Positions 27,893 to 37,018 of a stretch of 49,786 nucleotides of DNA are shown here, piece after piece (position 1 is the first letter of the stretch; each line of letters begins with the position of its first letter). The stretch spans positions 1 through 49,786 of the IMG/VR virus record IMGVR_UViG_3300009285_010839; one strand, written 5' to 3'. The position numbers and the translations under genes were made by a program. Source of the stretch: a virus. The notes beneath the pieces were generated by a model. It saw nothing but the letters and a program-made list of their open reading frames with translations, did no database searches and was not told the DNA's origin.

Positions 27893-28813
27893 ATGGATGT
27901 AGCAACTAAGCAGTTTTGGATGCCCATTACGAAAGAACATTCTACTGGCGACTTTGTCGGAATTCTATCGGATACAAGTCTTGACCGAGACGGAGAGATG
28001 ATGAGTAAAGAACTTCTTCAGTCTTGGGCGGAAAACGGTGTTCTTCCTGCGCTCGCAAATCATGCAAACAAAATGGAATCTTTTGTCGGCGGATGGAAAG
28101 AGATGAAAACCATCGAGAAAAACGGCCATATTGCTCTCATAGCAAAACCTTTCTTCTTCAGCAAAGAAGCAAATCCTCTCGCTTCTCAGATTCAGAAGCA
28201 GATCAGTGAAGCAGTTGAAAATGGACTTAATCCTGGAATCAGCATCGGAGCAATTCCAAGGGAGCATAAAATGGAGAAAATGAATGACAAAGAAGTGAAA
28301 GTCTACACTAAAGCAGAATTACTTGAAGCTACCTTTGTACCTATTCAATCGAACCGAAATGCAAATTTCGGCCATATTGCCAAAGATTTTGATATCGAAC
28401 TTACAAAGCCGAAAGAAATGGATGACTGCGTCAAACATCTTATGGCCGATCCAAACTTTAAACCAAAGGAAGGAAGAAGCAAAGAAGAGAGCGCTTATGC
28501 AGTCTGCCAGTCGAGAATGAAAGAACACAGGGAGGTTTCCAAAATGGAAGACGCAACAACCATAACAAGCACTGTTAATATGATGACAAACAGCCCCATT
28601 ACTTTGAAAGATCAATTTAGCGAAACTCGATATGATGAACTTGAAGATCTCAAGAAGCAAATCAGCGAACTGAAAGCTGAACTGAAAAGCTATAAGGAAC
28701 ACGCAGTTCTTCCACAAAGTCTTGTAGAAGGGCCTGTACAAGTCCAGAAGCAAGTACCGGAAGCAAACATTCAGAATCTTCTGAAACTGACGCATGGTAT
28801 TCCGATTCAATAA
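27893..28813 (+). CDS. HK97-type prohead protease with scaffold-like C terminus
   Basis: A protein of 306 residues. The N-terminal domain has the family features in order: GILSDTSLDRDGEMMSKELL, ANHANK (catalytic His), and PGISIGAIPRE (catalytic Ser), with the closing ELLEATFVPIQSNRNA. The C-terminal 100 residues include a coiled coil (DELEDLKKQISELKAELKSY), consistent with a scaffold joined to the protease. It cleaves capsid precursors and is followed by the major capsid gene. Confidence 0.85.
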   Translation: MDVATKQFWMPITKEHSTGDFVGILSDTSLDRDGEMMSKELLQSWAENGVLPALANHANKMESFVGGWKEMKTIEKNGHIALIAKPFFFSKEANPLASQIQKQISEAVENGLNPGISIGAIPREHKMEKMNDKEVKVYTKAELLEATFVPIQSNRNANFGHIAKDFDIELTKPKEMDDCVKHLMADPNFKPKEGRSKEESAYAVCQSRMKEHREVSKMEDATTITSTVNMMTNSPITLKDQFSETRYDELEDLKKQISELKAELKSYKEHAVLPQSLVEGPVQVQKQVPEANIQNLLKLTHGIPIQ

Positions 28814-28834
28814 AAAAATCACAGGTGAAAAAAT

Positions 28835-29878
28835 ATGGCATTCGAAAAAAACGCGATGGGAAATGCAGAAGCCGACTATGTCTTCGAACAAGGCTTCGGC
28901 AAAATGGGAATTATGAATGATGAAATCTACTACGATCCGATTCACGGAATTGATAAAAGGATAGAAATGGGAAAAGCCTATGTACAAACTTTGATTACTA
29001 AGGCACCCAGCATCAGTTCAACAACAGGAGGAACTGTGACCGTTTATGGTCTTATGCCTTCCTTTATTGATCCTCAAATTGTCGATCGAACGGTTCGAGA
29101 AACTCCGCTTGTCCGCATGACTCCGAGAAAAGCAGTGAGAGGGCGAAGCTATGTGTACAATGCTCTTACGGCGAAGAACGGAGCGGCATTCTTAGGAGAC
29201 GAAGCCCCCCTTGCAGAAGATGTCGATACACGTACTGCAACTTCGACAACGATGAAGTACTTATACGCAGTCGGACGAATAACCGGCCCAGCCCTTGCGT
29301 CAGGTCTCGGACACATTAATCTGCTTGCTGAAGATTTAAGAGTCAAAACAGCTTCTATGAACGAAGCCCTTGAGAACGAAATCATCAACGGAGCAGTCGC
29401 AACCAACGCAAACGGATTCGATGGTTTGAGAGCTGCAATTACGACAAATGCACCTTCAAGCGCAGGAGCAGCCATTACTCTGGATAATCTCCGAACTGAC
29501 TTTAATACGTCATTCGAAGCAAACGGACTCATTGATCTTGTAGTCACAGACGGATCAACCTTCAATGTGATCAAAGGTCTTTTGATGGACTTCCAAAGAA
29601 ATGTTGAACAGCCATCTGGATTGATGAACTTCGGAATTCCCGATGCATTTATGTTCAATGGTGCTTTGTTTATTAAAGACCGTTATATGCCGACGGCAGC
29701 AGGATCACACGAGATTCTCTACCTCGACACCCGATACTTCTTCCTTGCAGTTCTTCAGGACATGACTTACGAAGAACTTGCGAAGGTGACCGACAGCAAC
29801 AAATACTATCTCAAGTGGTATGGCTCGCTCATTGTGAATTTCGAAGCTACAATGGTGCAGAGAACCAGTATCGCATAA
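28835..29878 (+). CDS. Major capsid protein (HK97 fold)
   Basis: A protein of 347 residues. Position between protease and decoration genes, length and the pattern IDPQIVDRTVRETPLVRMTP, DVDTRTATSTTMKYLYAVGR, LVVTDGSTFNVIKGLLMDFQ fit the HK97-fold capsid of tailed viruses. The N terminus is probably trimmed by the protease. RBS: AGGTG before ATG 28835. Confidence 0.85.
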   Translation: MAFEKNAMGNAEADYVFEQGFGKMGIMNDEIYYDPIHGIDKRIEMGKAYVQTLITKAPSISSTTGGTVTVYGLMPSFIDPQIVDRTVRETPLVRMTPRKAVRGRSYVYNALTAKNGAAFLGDEAPLAEDVDTRTATSTTMKYLYAVGRITGPALASGLGHINLLAEDLRVKTASMNEALENEIINGAVATNANGFDGLRAAITTNAPSSAGAAITLDNLRTDFNTSFEANGLIDLVVTDGSTFNVIKGLLMDFQRNVEQPSGLMNFGIPDAFMFNGALFIKDRYMPTAAGSHEILYLDTRYFFLAVLQDMTYEELAKVTDSNKYYLKWYGSLIVNFEATMVQRTSIA

Positions 29879-29894
29879 ACGGAGGAACGAAACT

Positions 29895-30212
29895 ATGGCA
29901 GCAGTTACACTCTTAGAACAATTTGAAGTTGTGCCGAACTCGGCAATCAAAACTGTCTTGTTCACGCTTGCGAACACAGTCGACGCAACCGATACTTTGG
30001 CAATCACATTGTCAGATCACGGAATCTCGGCTACTGGTTTGCTCACTGTGAACGGATGGGTGCACACTACTGACGGCAGTGTTATCACAACCGAAGCAGT
30101 AACCTCTTCAGTTGTAGCAGGGGTCTTGACAGTTACGATTCCCGCAGGAACCGATAACGATTACAGGGTTATCGAAATCCGAGGAAGAGCAGATCCGGGA
30201 GACTTCAGTTAA
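29895..30212 (+). CDS. Capsid decoration-like protein
   Basis: A protein of 105 residues, predicted all-beta (ALTVNGWVHTTDGSVITTEA, TVTIPAGTDNDYRVIEIRGR). Preceded by ACGGAGGAACGAA. Its place directly after the capsid gene and its size suit a head decoration or cement protein. It is followed by a T-rich terminator. Confidence 0.55.
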   Translation: MAAVTLLEQFEVVPNSAIKTVLFTLANTVDATDTLAITLSDHGISATGLLTVNGWVHTTDGSVITTEAVTSSVVAGVLTVTIPAGTDNDYRVIEIRGRADPGDFS

Positions 30213-30213
30213 A

Positions 30214-30230
30214 TCTTTTTTTCCTTTTTT
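30214..30230 (+). terminator. U-rich archaeal terminator
   Basis: TCTTTTTTTCCTTTTTT right after the decoration gene's TAA, the usual archaeal intrinsic signal. A region with a weak inverted repeat (GGTTCACTTTCAACGTGA) follows at 30249-30266. Confidence 0.65.
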
Positions 30231-30289
30231 AGAATATTCATTTACCACGGTTCACTTTCAACGTGAGGAAACAAATGGAGATGATTTAA

Positions 30290-31042
30290 ATGGCAAACGG
30301 AATTTCACAATTAGAAAATAGAAACTGGCGCTTCAAGGGCGACGTTCAAGTCGACGGGCATCTTAATTCTTCAAGAAACAGATATGAACTTGTGGAAGAT
30401 TTCAGACAATTACCTTCTATCAACGCAAGTATCGCAGTAAGCACCAATCTCGATTTCGAGGTTTTGGGAACTAACGCAAGTGCTGATGATGTAATCTACA
30501 GTACGACCGTAGCTGGAATTCAACTCGAAACAGATGGAGCTGATAATGATCAAGTTATTATTCTTCCTCATCTTGATGCAAGCCAAACTGCCTGGGCGGG
30601 AGTTCTCTGGGGAACAGAAAATCAGGTCATTTGGGAAGCAACTATTAGAACAGGCGCAACGATTACATCTTACATGGTTTGGGCCGGTCTTAAACTGACG
30701 AATACCTCAACCATTGCAACAGATGCTGATCAGATATTCTTCAGATTCAGTACAGACGATTCGGATACCAATTGGCGTCTTATTAGCAGCATCGGTGGAG
30801 CAGATACGAATACAGATTCTGGTCTTGCTTTTGCAGCAAGTACTATATATAGGCTCAAAATAAGCATCGATTCAGCAAGAGCAGCAACTTTTTACATCAA
30901 TGACGTTGCATATTATACCACCGCAGCTCTTACAAACGATATCGACTTGATTCCTTATGTTGGAATCCAGGATCTGGCGGCTGCGAGCGCGAGAAACATG
31001 GTCTTATGCAATGAAAAGATCAGTAGAATATTCTTTGAATAA
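30290..31042 (+). CDS. Structural protein with jelly-roll-like domain
   Basis: A protein of 250 residues. After a short N-terminal linker (NRNWRFKGDVQVDGHLNSSR) it has a lectin/concanavalin-like beta sandwich (EATIRTGATITSYMVWAGLK, FFRFSTDDSDTNWRLISSIG, LKISIDSARAATFYINDVAY). Such domains decorate heads or bind glycans. The N terminus resembles that of head-fibre proteins. Confidence 0.55.
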   Translation: MANGISQLENRNWRFKGDVQVDGHLNSSRNRYELVEDFRQLPSINASIAVSTNLDFEVLGTNASADDVIYSTTVAGIQLETDGADNDQVIILPHLDASQTAWAGVLWGTENQVIWEATIRTGATITSYMVWAGLKLTNTSTIATDADQIFFRFSTDDSDTNWRLISSIGGADTNTDSGLAFAASTIYRLKISIDSARAATFYINDVAYYTTAALTNDIDLIPYVGIQDLAAASARNMVLCNEKISRIFFE

Positions 31043-31120
31043 GGATATTTTACTGATGTAGTCATGCTGTTAACCTGATAAGCGGGCTACTAAAATATAA
31101 AAAAATTAAGGGTGAAAGTT

Positions 31121-32233
31121 ATGGTCAAATACTCATCGCTCCAACAGAATGGCTGGACTTCTTTTCAAGTAGACAACGAAGCATACGCTTTCGGAGCCGA
31201 TCAGACTGCCGCGATCTTCCGGGCTGTCGGCGGAGTCTATAATGCTGTTCTTCCTGTTTATGCAGATGGGGACGCAGTTCTCTTTCAGTTTACTTCCGCA
31301 GGAAGATTGATGGTTGATACGGAACTAACTCTTGACGGAAATATTATTGTAAATAATCTTGGCGGAGCAGCTGTGAATGATGCACCTATTGCGGGAAATC
31401 CACTTCAGTCCGGCGCATATGCAGCTAATTTTGACGGAGCGGCACTTCCCGGCGCGGTAAACGCAGAGGGTGATGTTATTTATGTAAAATCTTCTCTTTC
31501 AGGAGTTCAATATTTCATGCCAGTAAATGAAGATGGTTCTGCTTCTCCTCTTATTCTCCATGATACAGCTATTGCAGCCGCAGACGGCGGAACTGCCGGA
31601 TATATGATAGTTGCGGAAGCAAAAGATTTCGATGATGCAGCATTTCCGAATGTTGTAAGTTTGGAAGGTGATGCAGTGCGAATTGCGGCCTCTCTTTCAG
31701 GTGTACAGTATCACATGCTTGTGAGTGAATCAGGTGCCAAAACTCCCCATGCAGTAGATGATTCTGCCCAAGTAGCCACTCCTGACTTTTTAAACGTGGG
31801 TGGTGAATACAGGACAGCAGCGACTGTTTATACGGACGGCGATGCTACTATTTTACAGACTGATATAAATGGTCATTTGAAAGTTGGTGTGGGGAGTTCT
31901 GTTATCAAACCGGCAGTAACTAACGCAAGTGCAGCGCTTGCTATTGCGACTTCTACGACTGTGGCTAATCATTTTCGGCTTGTATGCGTCACTTGCAGGT
32001 TTAACATTGCACCGGTTACGAGCGAAAATTTTACAGTTACTCTAAACGCAAATGATGGCGCAGCTTATGACACGGTGCTTTTTAGTGTTGATCCGTCAGC
32101 GACGGCGGCAACGAGCGTGGTTTATATTCCTGATAAGGAATTGCTTATGGAATCCGGCGACGAACTTGATGTTGCTTTTACCAATACTGATGCAAGAACG
32201 TATGGATTGAGAATCGTAACGCTGGTGGTGTAA
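31121..32233 (+). CDS. Virion structural protein
   Basis: A protein of 370 residues from ATG 31121 (GTG 31112 is an alternative; the RBS is AAGGGTGAAAG). The N-terminal half contains short repeats of a 40-residue beta unit (AVNAEGDVIYVKSSLSGVQY, VSLEGDAVRIAASLSGVQYH). The C-terminal domain is all-beta (TVTLNANDGAAYDTVLFSVD, LMESGDELDVAFTNTDARTY). A head fibre or decoration role is likely from position. The gap before it (31043-31120) has a possible hairpin GTAG/CTAC with AGCCCGC-like pairing. Confidence 0.5.
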   Translation: MVKYSSLQQNGWTSFQVDNEAYAFGADQTAAIFRAVGGVYNAVLPVYADGDAVLFQFTSAGRLMVDTELTLDGNIIVNNLGGAAVNDAPIAGNPLQSGAYAANFDGAALPGAVNAEGDVIYVKSSLSGVQYFMPVNEDGSASPLILHDTAIAAADGGTAGYMIVAEAKDFDDAAFPNVVSLEGDAVRIAASLSGVQYHMLVSESGAKTPHAVDDSAQVATPDFLNVGGEYRTAATVYTDGDATILQTDINGHLKVGVGSSVIKPAVTNASAALAIATSTTVANHFRLVCVTCRFNIAPVTSENFTVTLNANDGAAYDTVLFSVDPSATAATSVVYIPDKELLMESGDELDVAFTNTDARTYGLRIVTLVV

Positions 32234-32234
32234 G

Positions 32235-35200
32235 ATGACACTCTATCTGAACGGGAAGAGAATCCCTGAACGGCTTGATGATGATGTGCAGCACGTTTAC
32301 GGAAGCAGTAATGATTCACGGCTTTTTTTTAACACTGCAGAAACTGTTGATGCTTTATTTCTCGGTCTTCCTGATGCGCAGAATGTTTTTGTTATAGCGG
32401 AAACAGGAGATAGGGCTTTTGATTTTGCTCACGGCGCGCAAGTCAATCCGACACTATTTATTCATAGCGCAGCACAGAACGCGACGCAATGGTTCGGCAT
32501 AACCCATAACCAAACAGATGCAATTATTACGACAGGAGCAGGTGATTTAGAGTTATCCCCTACATCGGGCAGAGTTAAAGTTCTTGACGATAGTTCTTAT
32601 GTTTTAGGCACAGGCGAAGACACATTTCTTACTTGGGAAACGGCAGATGTAGACGCTCATTATTTAAATATCGTGGTGACTGGCGTATCCCGTAATATCA
32701 TTATTTCTGAAGATAGAAATATAGATTGGGGGCACGCAGCGCAAGCGAATCCGACTCTTTGGATTCATTCTGCTGATTCAACAGATTTGAATGATTATAT
32801 CAGTATCGCTCACGACCAGACTGATGTTCAATTCAACACGGGGACTGGCGGTTTTAATTTCAGCCAAAGCCCTCATGTTCCCGATGATATAGCGATACGA
32901 TTTGGCAATGCGACTGTTGGCGGAGCTGATGCGTTCTTGATTTGGGAGACAGCGGACGCGGACGCTAATATGTTGCATCTTGTGCTTCCAACCGCTGCTG
33001 CACCGAATGTACCTGTTTTAGCGATAGGTGATTTTTCTCTTTTCGGAACAGACCAAGGCCCTGGCCCTGCTGGACTTACTTTTAGTGCGATTACTGCCCC
33101 GACATTGATGCTATTTTCGGCTGATCAAGTCGGCCTTATTGCGTTTTCCATGTCCACAACACAAGCGGAAATTGCAACCAATGAAGGCCCATTCGCTTTT
33201 ATTGGTGTCGGCGGCTCAGCAACAGAAATTAAATTGCAGACTGGTGTGGCAACAGACAGTCCAAAGTTATCATTTTTTCAGACAACTACGGAACGCGCTT
33301 TCCTTCTATATAACGATACTGGTGATATTTTCACAATAGATGCGGATGGAAGAATCGAACTTGCGCCTAATAATATCGTTCAAGCAAGTTTCCGAAATCA
33401 GGCCATTGTATTTACTAACACGGCGACTACTTCAGGAGTTGTTACAGGATTTACTTTTACGGGCGGCACAGATACGGGGATTACCGCCGCTACTGAAAAG
33501 ATAAGTGTTGATTTTGATTTGGATGCTACAAAAACGTGGGCGGCTGGCGCAGGGCCTCTTGCAACTCAACGTGAAGTCTTTTTTCGTGCGCCTACTTATG
33601 CGGGGGACGTAGCTGGAGCACTCACAATTTCACAAGCATCTACGGTTGCCATCGAAGGTGCTCCAATAGCGGGTGCAAACTTAACTATTACAAATCCTTA
33701 TGCTTTAACGCTTCTATCGGGGAACATGAGATTGAATAGTGGTTTGATTGAATGGGGTGATACAGTTGCCGCAGGTTCTGCTTCTACTCGTTATCAGATT
33801 TATCGCACAGCAACACCTTCGTTGACATATCAAACACCAACAGGAGTAAGACATCAGTTTACTTCTGGGGCAGTTAATATGCTGGAGATGTCTGATTCAG
33901 GCATTGTTTTTAATGAGGGTTCTGCTGATTTTGACATCCGAATGGAAAGCAACGACAACGCCAACATGTTTGTTCTTGATGCGGGAACGAACGGAGTGGG
34001 AATTGGACAGGCGACAACTGCAGGAGTTGTGTTAATTGCCGGCTGGAGCGCGGCGACTATGGGAGCTGGGACAACTGCAGCAAGACATTTCCAAACAAGT
34101 GGCAATATCACAGAGCTTGCAGGAGCGGCAATTACAGATATTGTCGGAGCCTACTTCAATACTTTCACCATTACAGATGGTGGCGGCGCGGAAACAGTAG
34201 GTCTGGTTTCAACGGTTTATATTGCAGGCGCTCCAACAGCAGGAACGGCTCCGACCAACGGCCCGTATGCTTTGTTTATAGATGCAGGCGAATCGAGATT
34301 TGATGGAAACCTTGAATTCGGCGCCGGAGTCGCAATCACTGCAGGCGACTATATGATCGGCAGAGATGCCGATGGTACGAACCAATTCCACTTTAATACC
34401 CCTACTGGTGCCGGATTCGAATGGAGTATCAATGATGTTGCCATTTCAGTCTGGGCAGCCAATTCTTTCACATTTGAGGATTCCACCAGCGTCAATGGCA
34501 TTAATTTTGTGACTGCCTCAACTGCAACACAACAAATCCGCACGATTTCGACTACTGACGGAGCTATCCAATTCCAAACCCAGACATTCACTGCGGGCGG
34601 ATCTCATCTTGCTGTTCAAGTAAACCCTACCTGGGTTGCCGAGAACTTCCTTCATAATGCGCTTTCAATCTCAGCCACCCAGAACGGAGCGAACACGAAT
34701 GTGCTTCGCGGTTTGGCTATCACACTTACGAAAGCTACCGTTGCCACCACGCTCGATACAGCCACTGGAATTGTCATCACAGCTCTCGGAGTCACGGGAA
34801 CCGTAACGAATGCAGCAGGTCTCTTAATTAACAACCAGTCCAGCGCAGGTGGCACTACTGCCTATGCCATCGACATTGCAAGCCAGACGGCGAACGCAAC
34901 AACCACGCGGGCCATTGAGATAGAAGGCACGGGAGTCAATAACGCTATTCGACTTGGTTCGAGTCCAAACATTTATTCGTCTGGCGCTGAAGTTATCCGT
35001 TTCGCCGATTCGACAGACGGAGGTGGCCTTTCTTTTACTTTAACTGCCGCAGGAGACCAGGCTGTCAATACAATCGACACAGGAGACAATTCCTTGATTT
35101 TACAATCTCAAACCTTTACTGCGGGAGCCCAGCATGAAGCTGTTCAATTAAGCCCAACTTGGGCAACCGAGAACTTTGCCCACACAGCTCTTTCAATGCA

Positions 35201-36041
35201 AGTATCACAAACAGGGGGAAATACCAATACTCTTACTGGAATTTCCCTGACTATGAGGAAACTTACAGGCGCCACTACACTTACCAATATGGAGGGAATC
35301 GTAATTGGAGTTCCGACTTTCGTAGGAACTATTACAAACGTAAACGGCTTAAGAATCGCCGATGTATCACCAGCGGGTGGCACTACTTCTTATGCTTTGA
35401 ATATTCAAAGTCAGACAGCCAATGCTACAACTACAAGAGCTGTTCTTATTGCAGGAACTGGAGCGAATAATGCAATCGAGTTAGGTGACTCTCCTCTTAT
35501 TTATTCAAGCGGAGCAGAAGTAATTAGGTTCGATGATTCGACTGCAGCAAGAGGAATCTCATTCACTTTAACTGCAGCTGGAGTGCAAACAATCGGAACA
35601 TCAGCTGGCAATCTTACGCTCTCTCCGACTGCCGCAAATGTTGCTATTGCAGCAAACGTAGATGTCGACATGAGTGCAGGGGGAAGATTATTTGGCGGTG
35701 GCATTCAAGCTAATAAGCAAGATCTGGCTGCCAATACAAACTTAACGCTTGACGAAAATGATAGTGTCGTAAATGTGACATCGGGCGCAGTTTCAACAAA
35801 TACCATCACTTTGCCAACGGCTTCAGGAAACGAAGGAATGATTGTTTCAGTTTATCTTGTCACCGACGGCGGCCAGAATGCAGTTATCTCAAGAGCAGGT
35901 GCTGATGTGATTCAAAACGGAAGCGCAGATCTTGCGAATACTACCGTCACGCTTGATGATGCTGGAGACTTTTGTATGCTCCAATGTGTGAATAATAGTA
36001 TGTGGCAGATTCTTGTGAATAGCGGCGGAGCTGTAGCATAA
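32235..36041 (+). CDS. Giant repetitive fibre-like structural protein
   Basis: A protein of 1268 residues, the largest of the window. N-terminal repeats are built on AHGAQVNPTLFIHSA / GHAAQANPTLWIHSA. The C-terminal half has two homologous blocks of about 180 residues (about 34470-35000 and 35010-35530), each with TFTAG-x2-H-x-AVQ, PTW-x2-ENF, NAAGLL/NVNGLR, AGGTT-x-YA, QTANATTTRA and IYSSGAEVIRF. The last 70 residues (ANTNLTLDENDSVVNVTSGA) resemble a trimeric fibre tip. The protein is rich in Thr, Ala and Gly, lacks Cys-rich parts, and follows the head genes. It is probably a long head or tail fibre, and its length may vary by repeat recombination. Confidence 0.6.
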   Translation: MTLYLNGKRIPERLDDDVQHVYGSSNDSRLFFNTAETVDALFLGLPDAQNVFVIAETGDRAFDFAHGAQVNPTLFIHSAAQNATQWFGITHNQTDAIITTGAGDLELSPTSGRVKVLDDSSYVLGTGEDTFLTWETADVDAHYLNIVVTGVSRNIIISEDRNIDWGHAAQANPTLWIHSADSTDLNDYISIAHDQTDVQFNTGTGGFNFSQSPHVPDDIAIRFGNATVGGADAFLIWETADADANMLHLVLPTAAAPNVPVLAIGDFSLFGTDQGPGPAGLTFSAITAPTLMLFSADQVGLIAFSMSTTQAEIATNEGPFAFIGVGGSATEIKLQTGVATDSPKLSFFQTTTERAFLLYNDTGDIFTIDADGRIELAPNNIVQASFRNQAIVFTNTATTSGVVTGFTFTGGTDTGITAATEKISVDFDLDATKTWAAGAGPLATQREVFFRAPTYAGDVAGALTISQASTVAIEGAPIAGANLTITNPYALTLLSGNMRLNSGLIEWGDTVAAGSASTRYQIYRTATPSLTYQTPTGVRHQFTSGAVNMLEMSDSGIVFNEGSADFDIRMESNDNANMFVLDAGTNGVGIGQATTAGVVLIAGWSAATMGAGTTAARHFQTSGNITELAGAAITDIVGAYFNTFTITDGGGAETVGLVSTVYIAGAPTAGTAPTNGPYALFIDAGESRFDGNLEFGAGVAITAGDYMIGRDADGTNQFHFNTPTGAGFEWSINDVAISVWAANSFTFEDSTSVNGINFVTASTATQQIRTISTTDGAIQFQTQTFTAGGSHLAVQVNPTWVAENFLHNALSISATQNGANTNVLRGLAITLTKATVATTLDTATGIVITALGVTGTVTNAAGLLINNQSSAGGTTAYAIDIASQTANATTTRAIEIEGTGVNNAIRLGSSPNIYSSGAEVIRFADSTDGGGLSFTLTAAGDQAVNTIDTGDNSLILQSQTFTAGAQHEAVQLSPTWATENFAHTALSMQVSQTGGNTNTLTGISLTMRKLTGATTLTNMEGIVIGVPTFVGTITNVNGLRIADVSPAGGTTSYALNIQSQTANATTTRAVLIAGTGANNAIELGDSPLIYSSGAEVIRFDDSTAARGISFTLTAAGVQTIGTSAGNLTLSPTAANVAIAANVDVDMSAGGRLFGGGIQANKQDLAANTNLTLDENDSVVNVTSGAVSTNTITLPTASGNEGMIVSVYLVTDGGQNAVISRAGADVIQNGSADLANTTVTLDDAGDFCMLQCVNNSMWQILVNSGGAVA

Positions 36042-36042
36042 T

Positions 36043-36058
36043 CATCTTTATAAATTTA
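36043..36058 (+). promoter_or_regulatory. TATA-like promoter before the connector genes
   Basis: CATCTTTATAAATTTA keeps CATC and TTTATAAAT of the late motif but lacks the middle GTG. It is about 35 nt before ATG 36092, which has GGAGGTGGCAAG as ribosome-binding site. Confidence 0.5.
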
Positions 36059-36091
36059 TGAAGCCAAGACGGCTATAAAGGAGGTGGCAAG

Positions 36092-36394
36092 ATGCCAAAA
36101 TTCGAACTGAAGAAGACAGAAATCAAGAAGGAAGACGGGTTCATTTCTTATGCTGATTTCGCCCGCACCGCACTCAACAATACACCCCAGTCGGGATTCA
36201 GTATTGATGAAATGAGAAAAAGAATGAGAATTTTAGATATTCTCGACAAGGAAAAGTTAGGATTCGAGGAAATGGACTTGAACAATGAAGATATTAAAAT
36301 CCTAAAATCTTCCGTTTCATCCATGAAATGGGGAGTCATCCATAAAGATATCATTGCATTTTGCGATGCAGTAGAAAAACTCGGAGGCGAATAA
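36092..36394 (+). CDS. Hypothetical helical protein
   Basis: A protein of 100 residues (MPKFELKKTEIKKEDGFISY...), helical and charged, of the size of head-tail accessory or regulatory proteins. The pattern INN/LNNTPQSGFSIDEMRKRM resembles the phage small proteins that regulate capsid assembly, but the match is not firm. Confidence 0.5.
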   Translation: MPKFELKKTEIKKEDGFISYADFARTALNNTPQSGFSIDEMRKRMRILDILDKEKLGFEEMDLNNEDIKILKSSVSSMKWGVIHKDIIAFCDAVEKLGGE

Positions 36395-36396
36395 CC

Positions 36397-36561
36397 ATGA
36401 AAAGAAAAAATGAAATTTATTCTGTCAAAGAAGATTTAGTCAACATCACTTATGATGAAGAAAAAATAGAATCTCACCATAAGAGCGATCTTTTGGCAAG
36501 GAAAGCAAATTATCAGAAAAAAATTGAAGATATCGATTTCTTGCTTGGAAAATTCGCTTAG
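36397..36561 (+). CDS. Small coiled-coil protein
   Basis: A protein of 54 residues (MKRKNEIYSVKEDLVNITYD...), start ATG 36397 two bases after the preceding stop. The second half (LLARKANYQKKIEDIDFLLG) looks like a coiled coil. Confidence 0.5.
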   Translation: MKRKNEIYSVKEDLVNITYDEEKIESHHKSDLLARKANYQKKIEDIDFLLGKFA

Positions 36562-36583
36562 AACATTTTGAGAGGGATGAATC

Positions 36584-36832
36584 ATGGATAAAGAAGACAA
36601 AAAATCCAAAGAAGAAATCAGAGTGAGTTCCGATGTTCTCAGCCAGATCAATCTGAGAAAGTCATTCATCAACCAAGAGGTTATGAGAGAGAAACTTCTG
36701 ATGAGAGAATTGAATTATTTTGTCGTCGAAGAACTCAAAAAGATGGGACTCGACACAAAGAAAATTTACAAAGTCTCGGACGATGGTGTAGTAAACATTC
36801 TCGATGAAAAAGAGAAAAAAGAGGAAAGCTGA
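36584..36832 (+). CDS. Hypothetical charged helical protein
   Basis: A protein of 82 residues, very rich in Lys and Glu, with SSDVLSQINLRKSFINQEVM as a central helix. RBS GAGAGGGATGA. Function unknown; its place between head and connector genes suggests an assembly role. Confidence 0.5.
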   Translation: MDKEDKKSKEEIRVSSDVLSQINLRKSFINQEVMREKLLMRELNYFVVEELKKMGLDTKKIYKVSDDGVVNILDEKEKKEES

Positions 36833-37017
36833 TGGCTAACGATTCCACTTTTGTCAAAGTAACGAATCAAGACATATTTATGAAGCTGGAAAGCATAGAT
36901 CAGAAAGTCAGCAAAATAAACGGAAACATGAACTTCCATAGGAAATGGCTTTACGGCTTGAGCAGTGTTTCTTTTTTAATAATCGGATGGATCATCAATA
37001 GTAAATTAGGAGGCTAA
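36832..37017 (+). CDS. XhlA/holin-like small membrane protein
   Basis: A protein of 61 residues. Coiled-coil part (FMKLESIDQKVSKINGNMNF) followed by a single transmembrane helix (WLYGLSSVSFLIIGWIINSK). The layout copies hemolysin XhlA-type or tail-associated membrane proteins. Starts 1 nt before the end of the previous gene's stop. Confidence 0.5.
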   Translation: MANDSTFVKVTNQDIFMKLESIDQKVSKINGNMNFHRKWLYGLSSVSFLIIGWIINSKLGG

Positions 37018-37018
37018 A

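Noticed and set aside
35159-35470. Small ORFs inside the fibre gene, and other antisense ORFs in structural genes
   Set aside because: They overlap strongly supported coding sequence in another frame, lack ribosome-binding sites and have biased composition.
34470-35530. Diversity-generating retroelement target
   Set aside because: The repeats in the fibre gene are tandem protein repeats; no reverse transcriptase, template repeat or adenine-biased variation is present.
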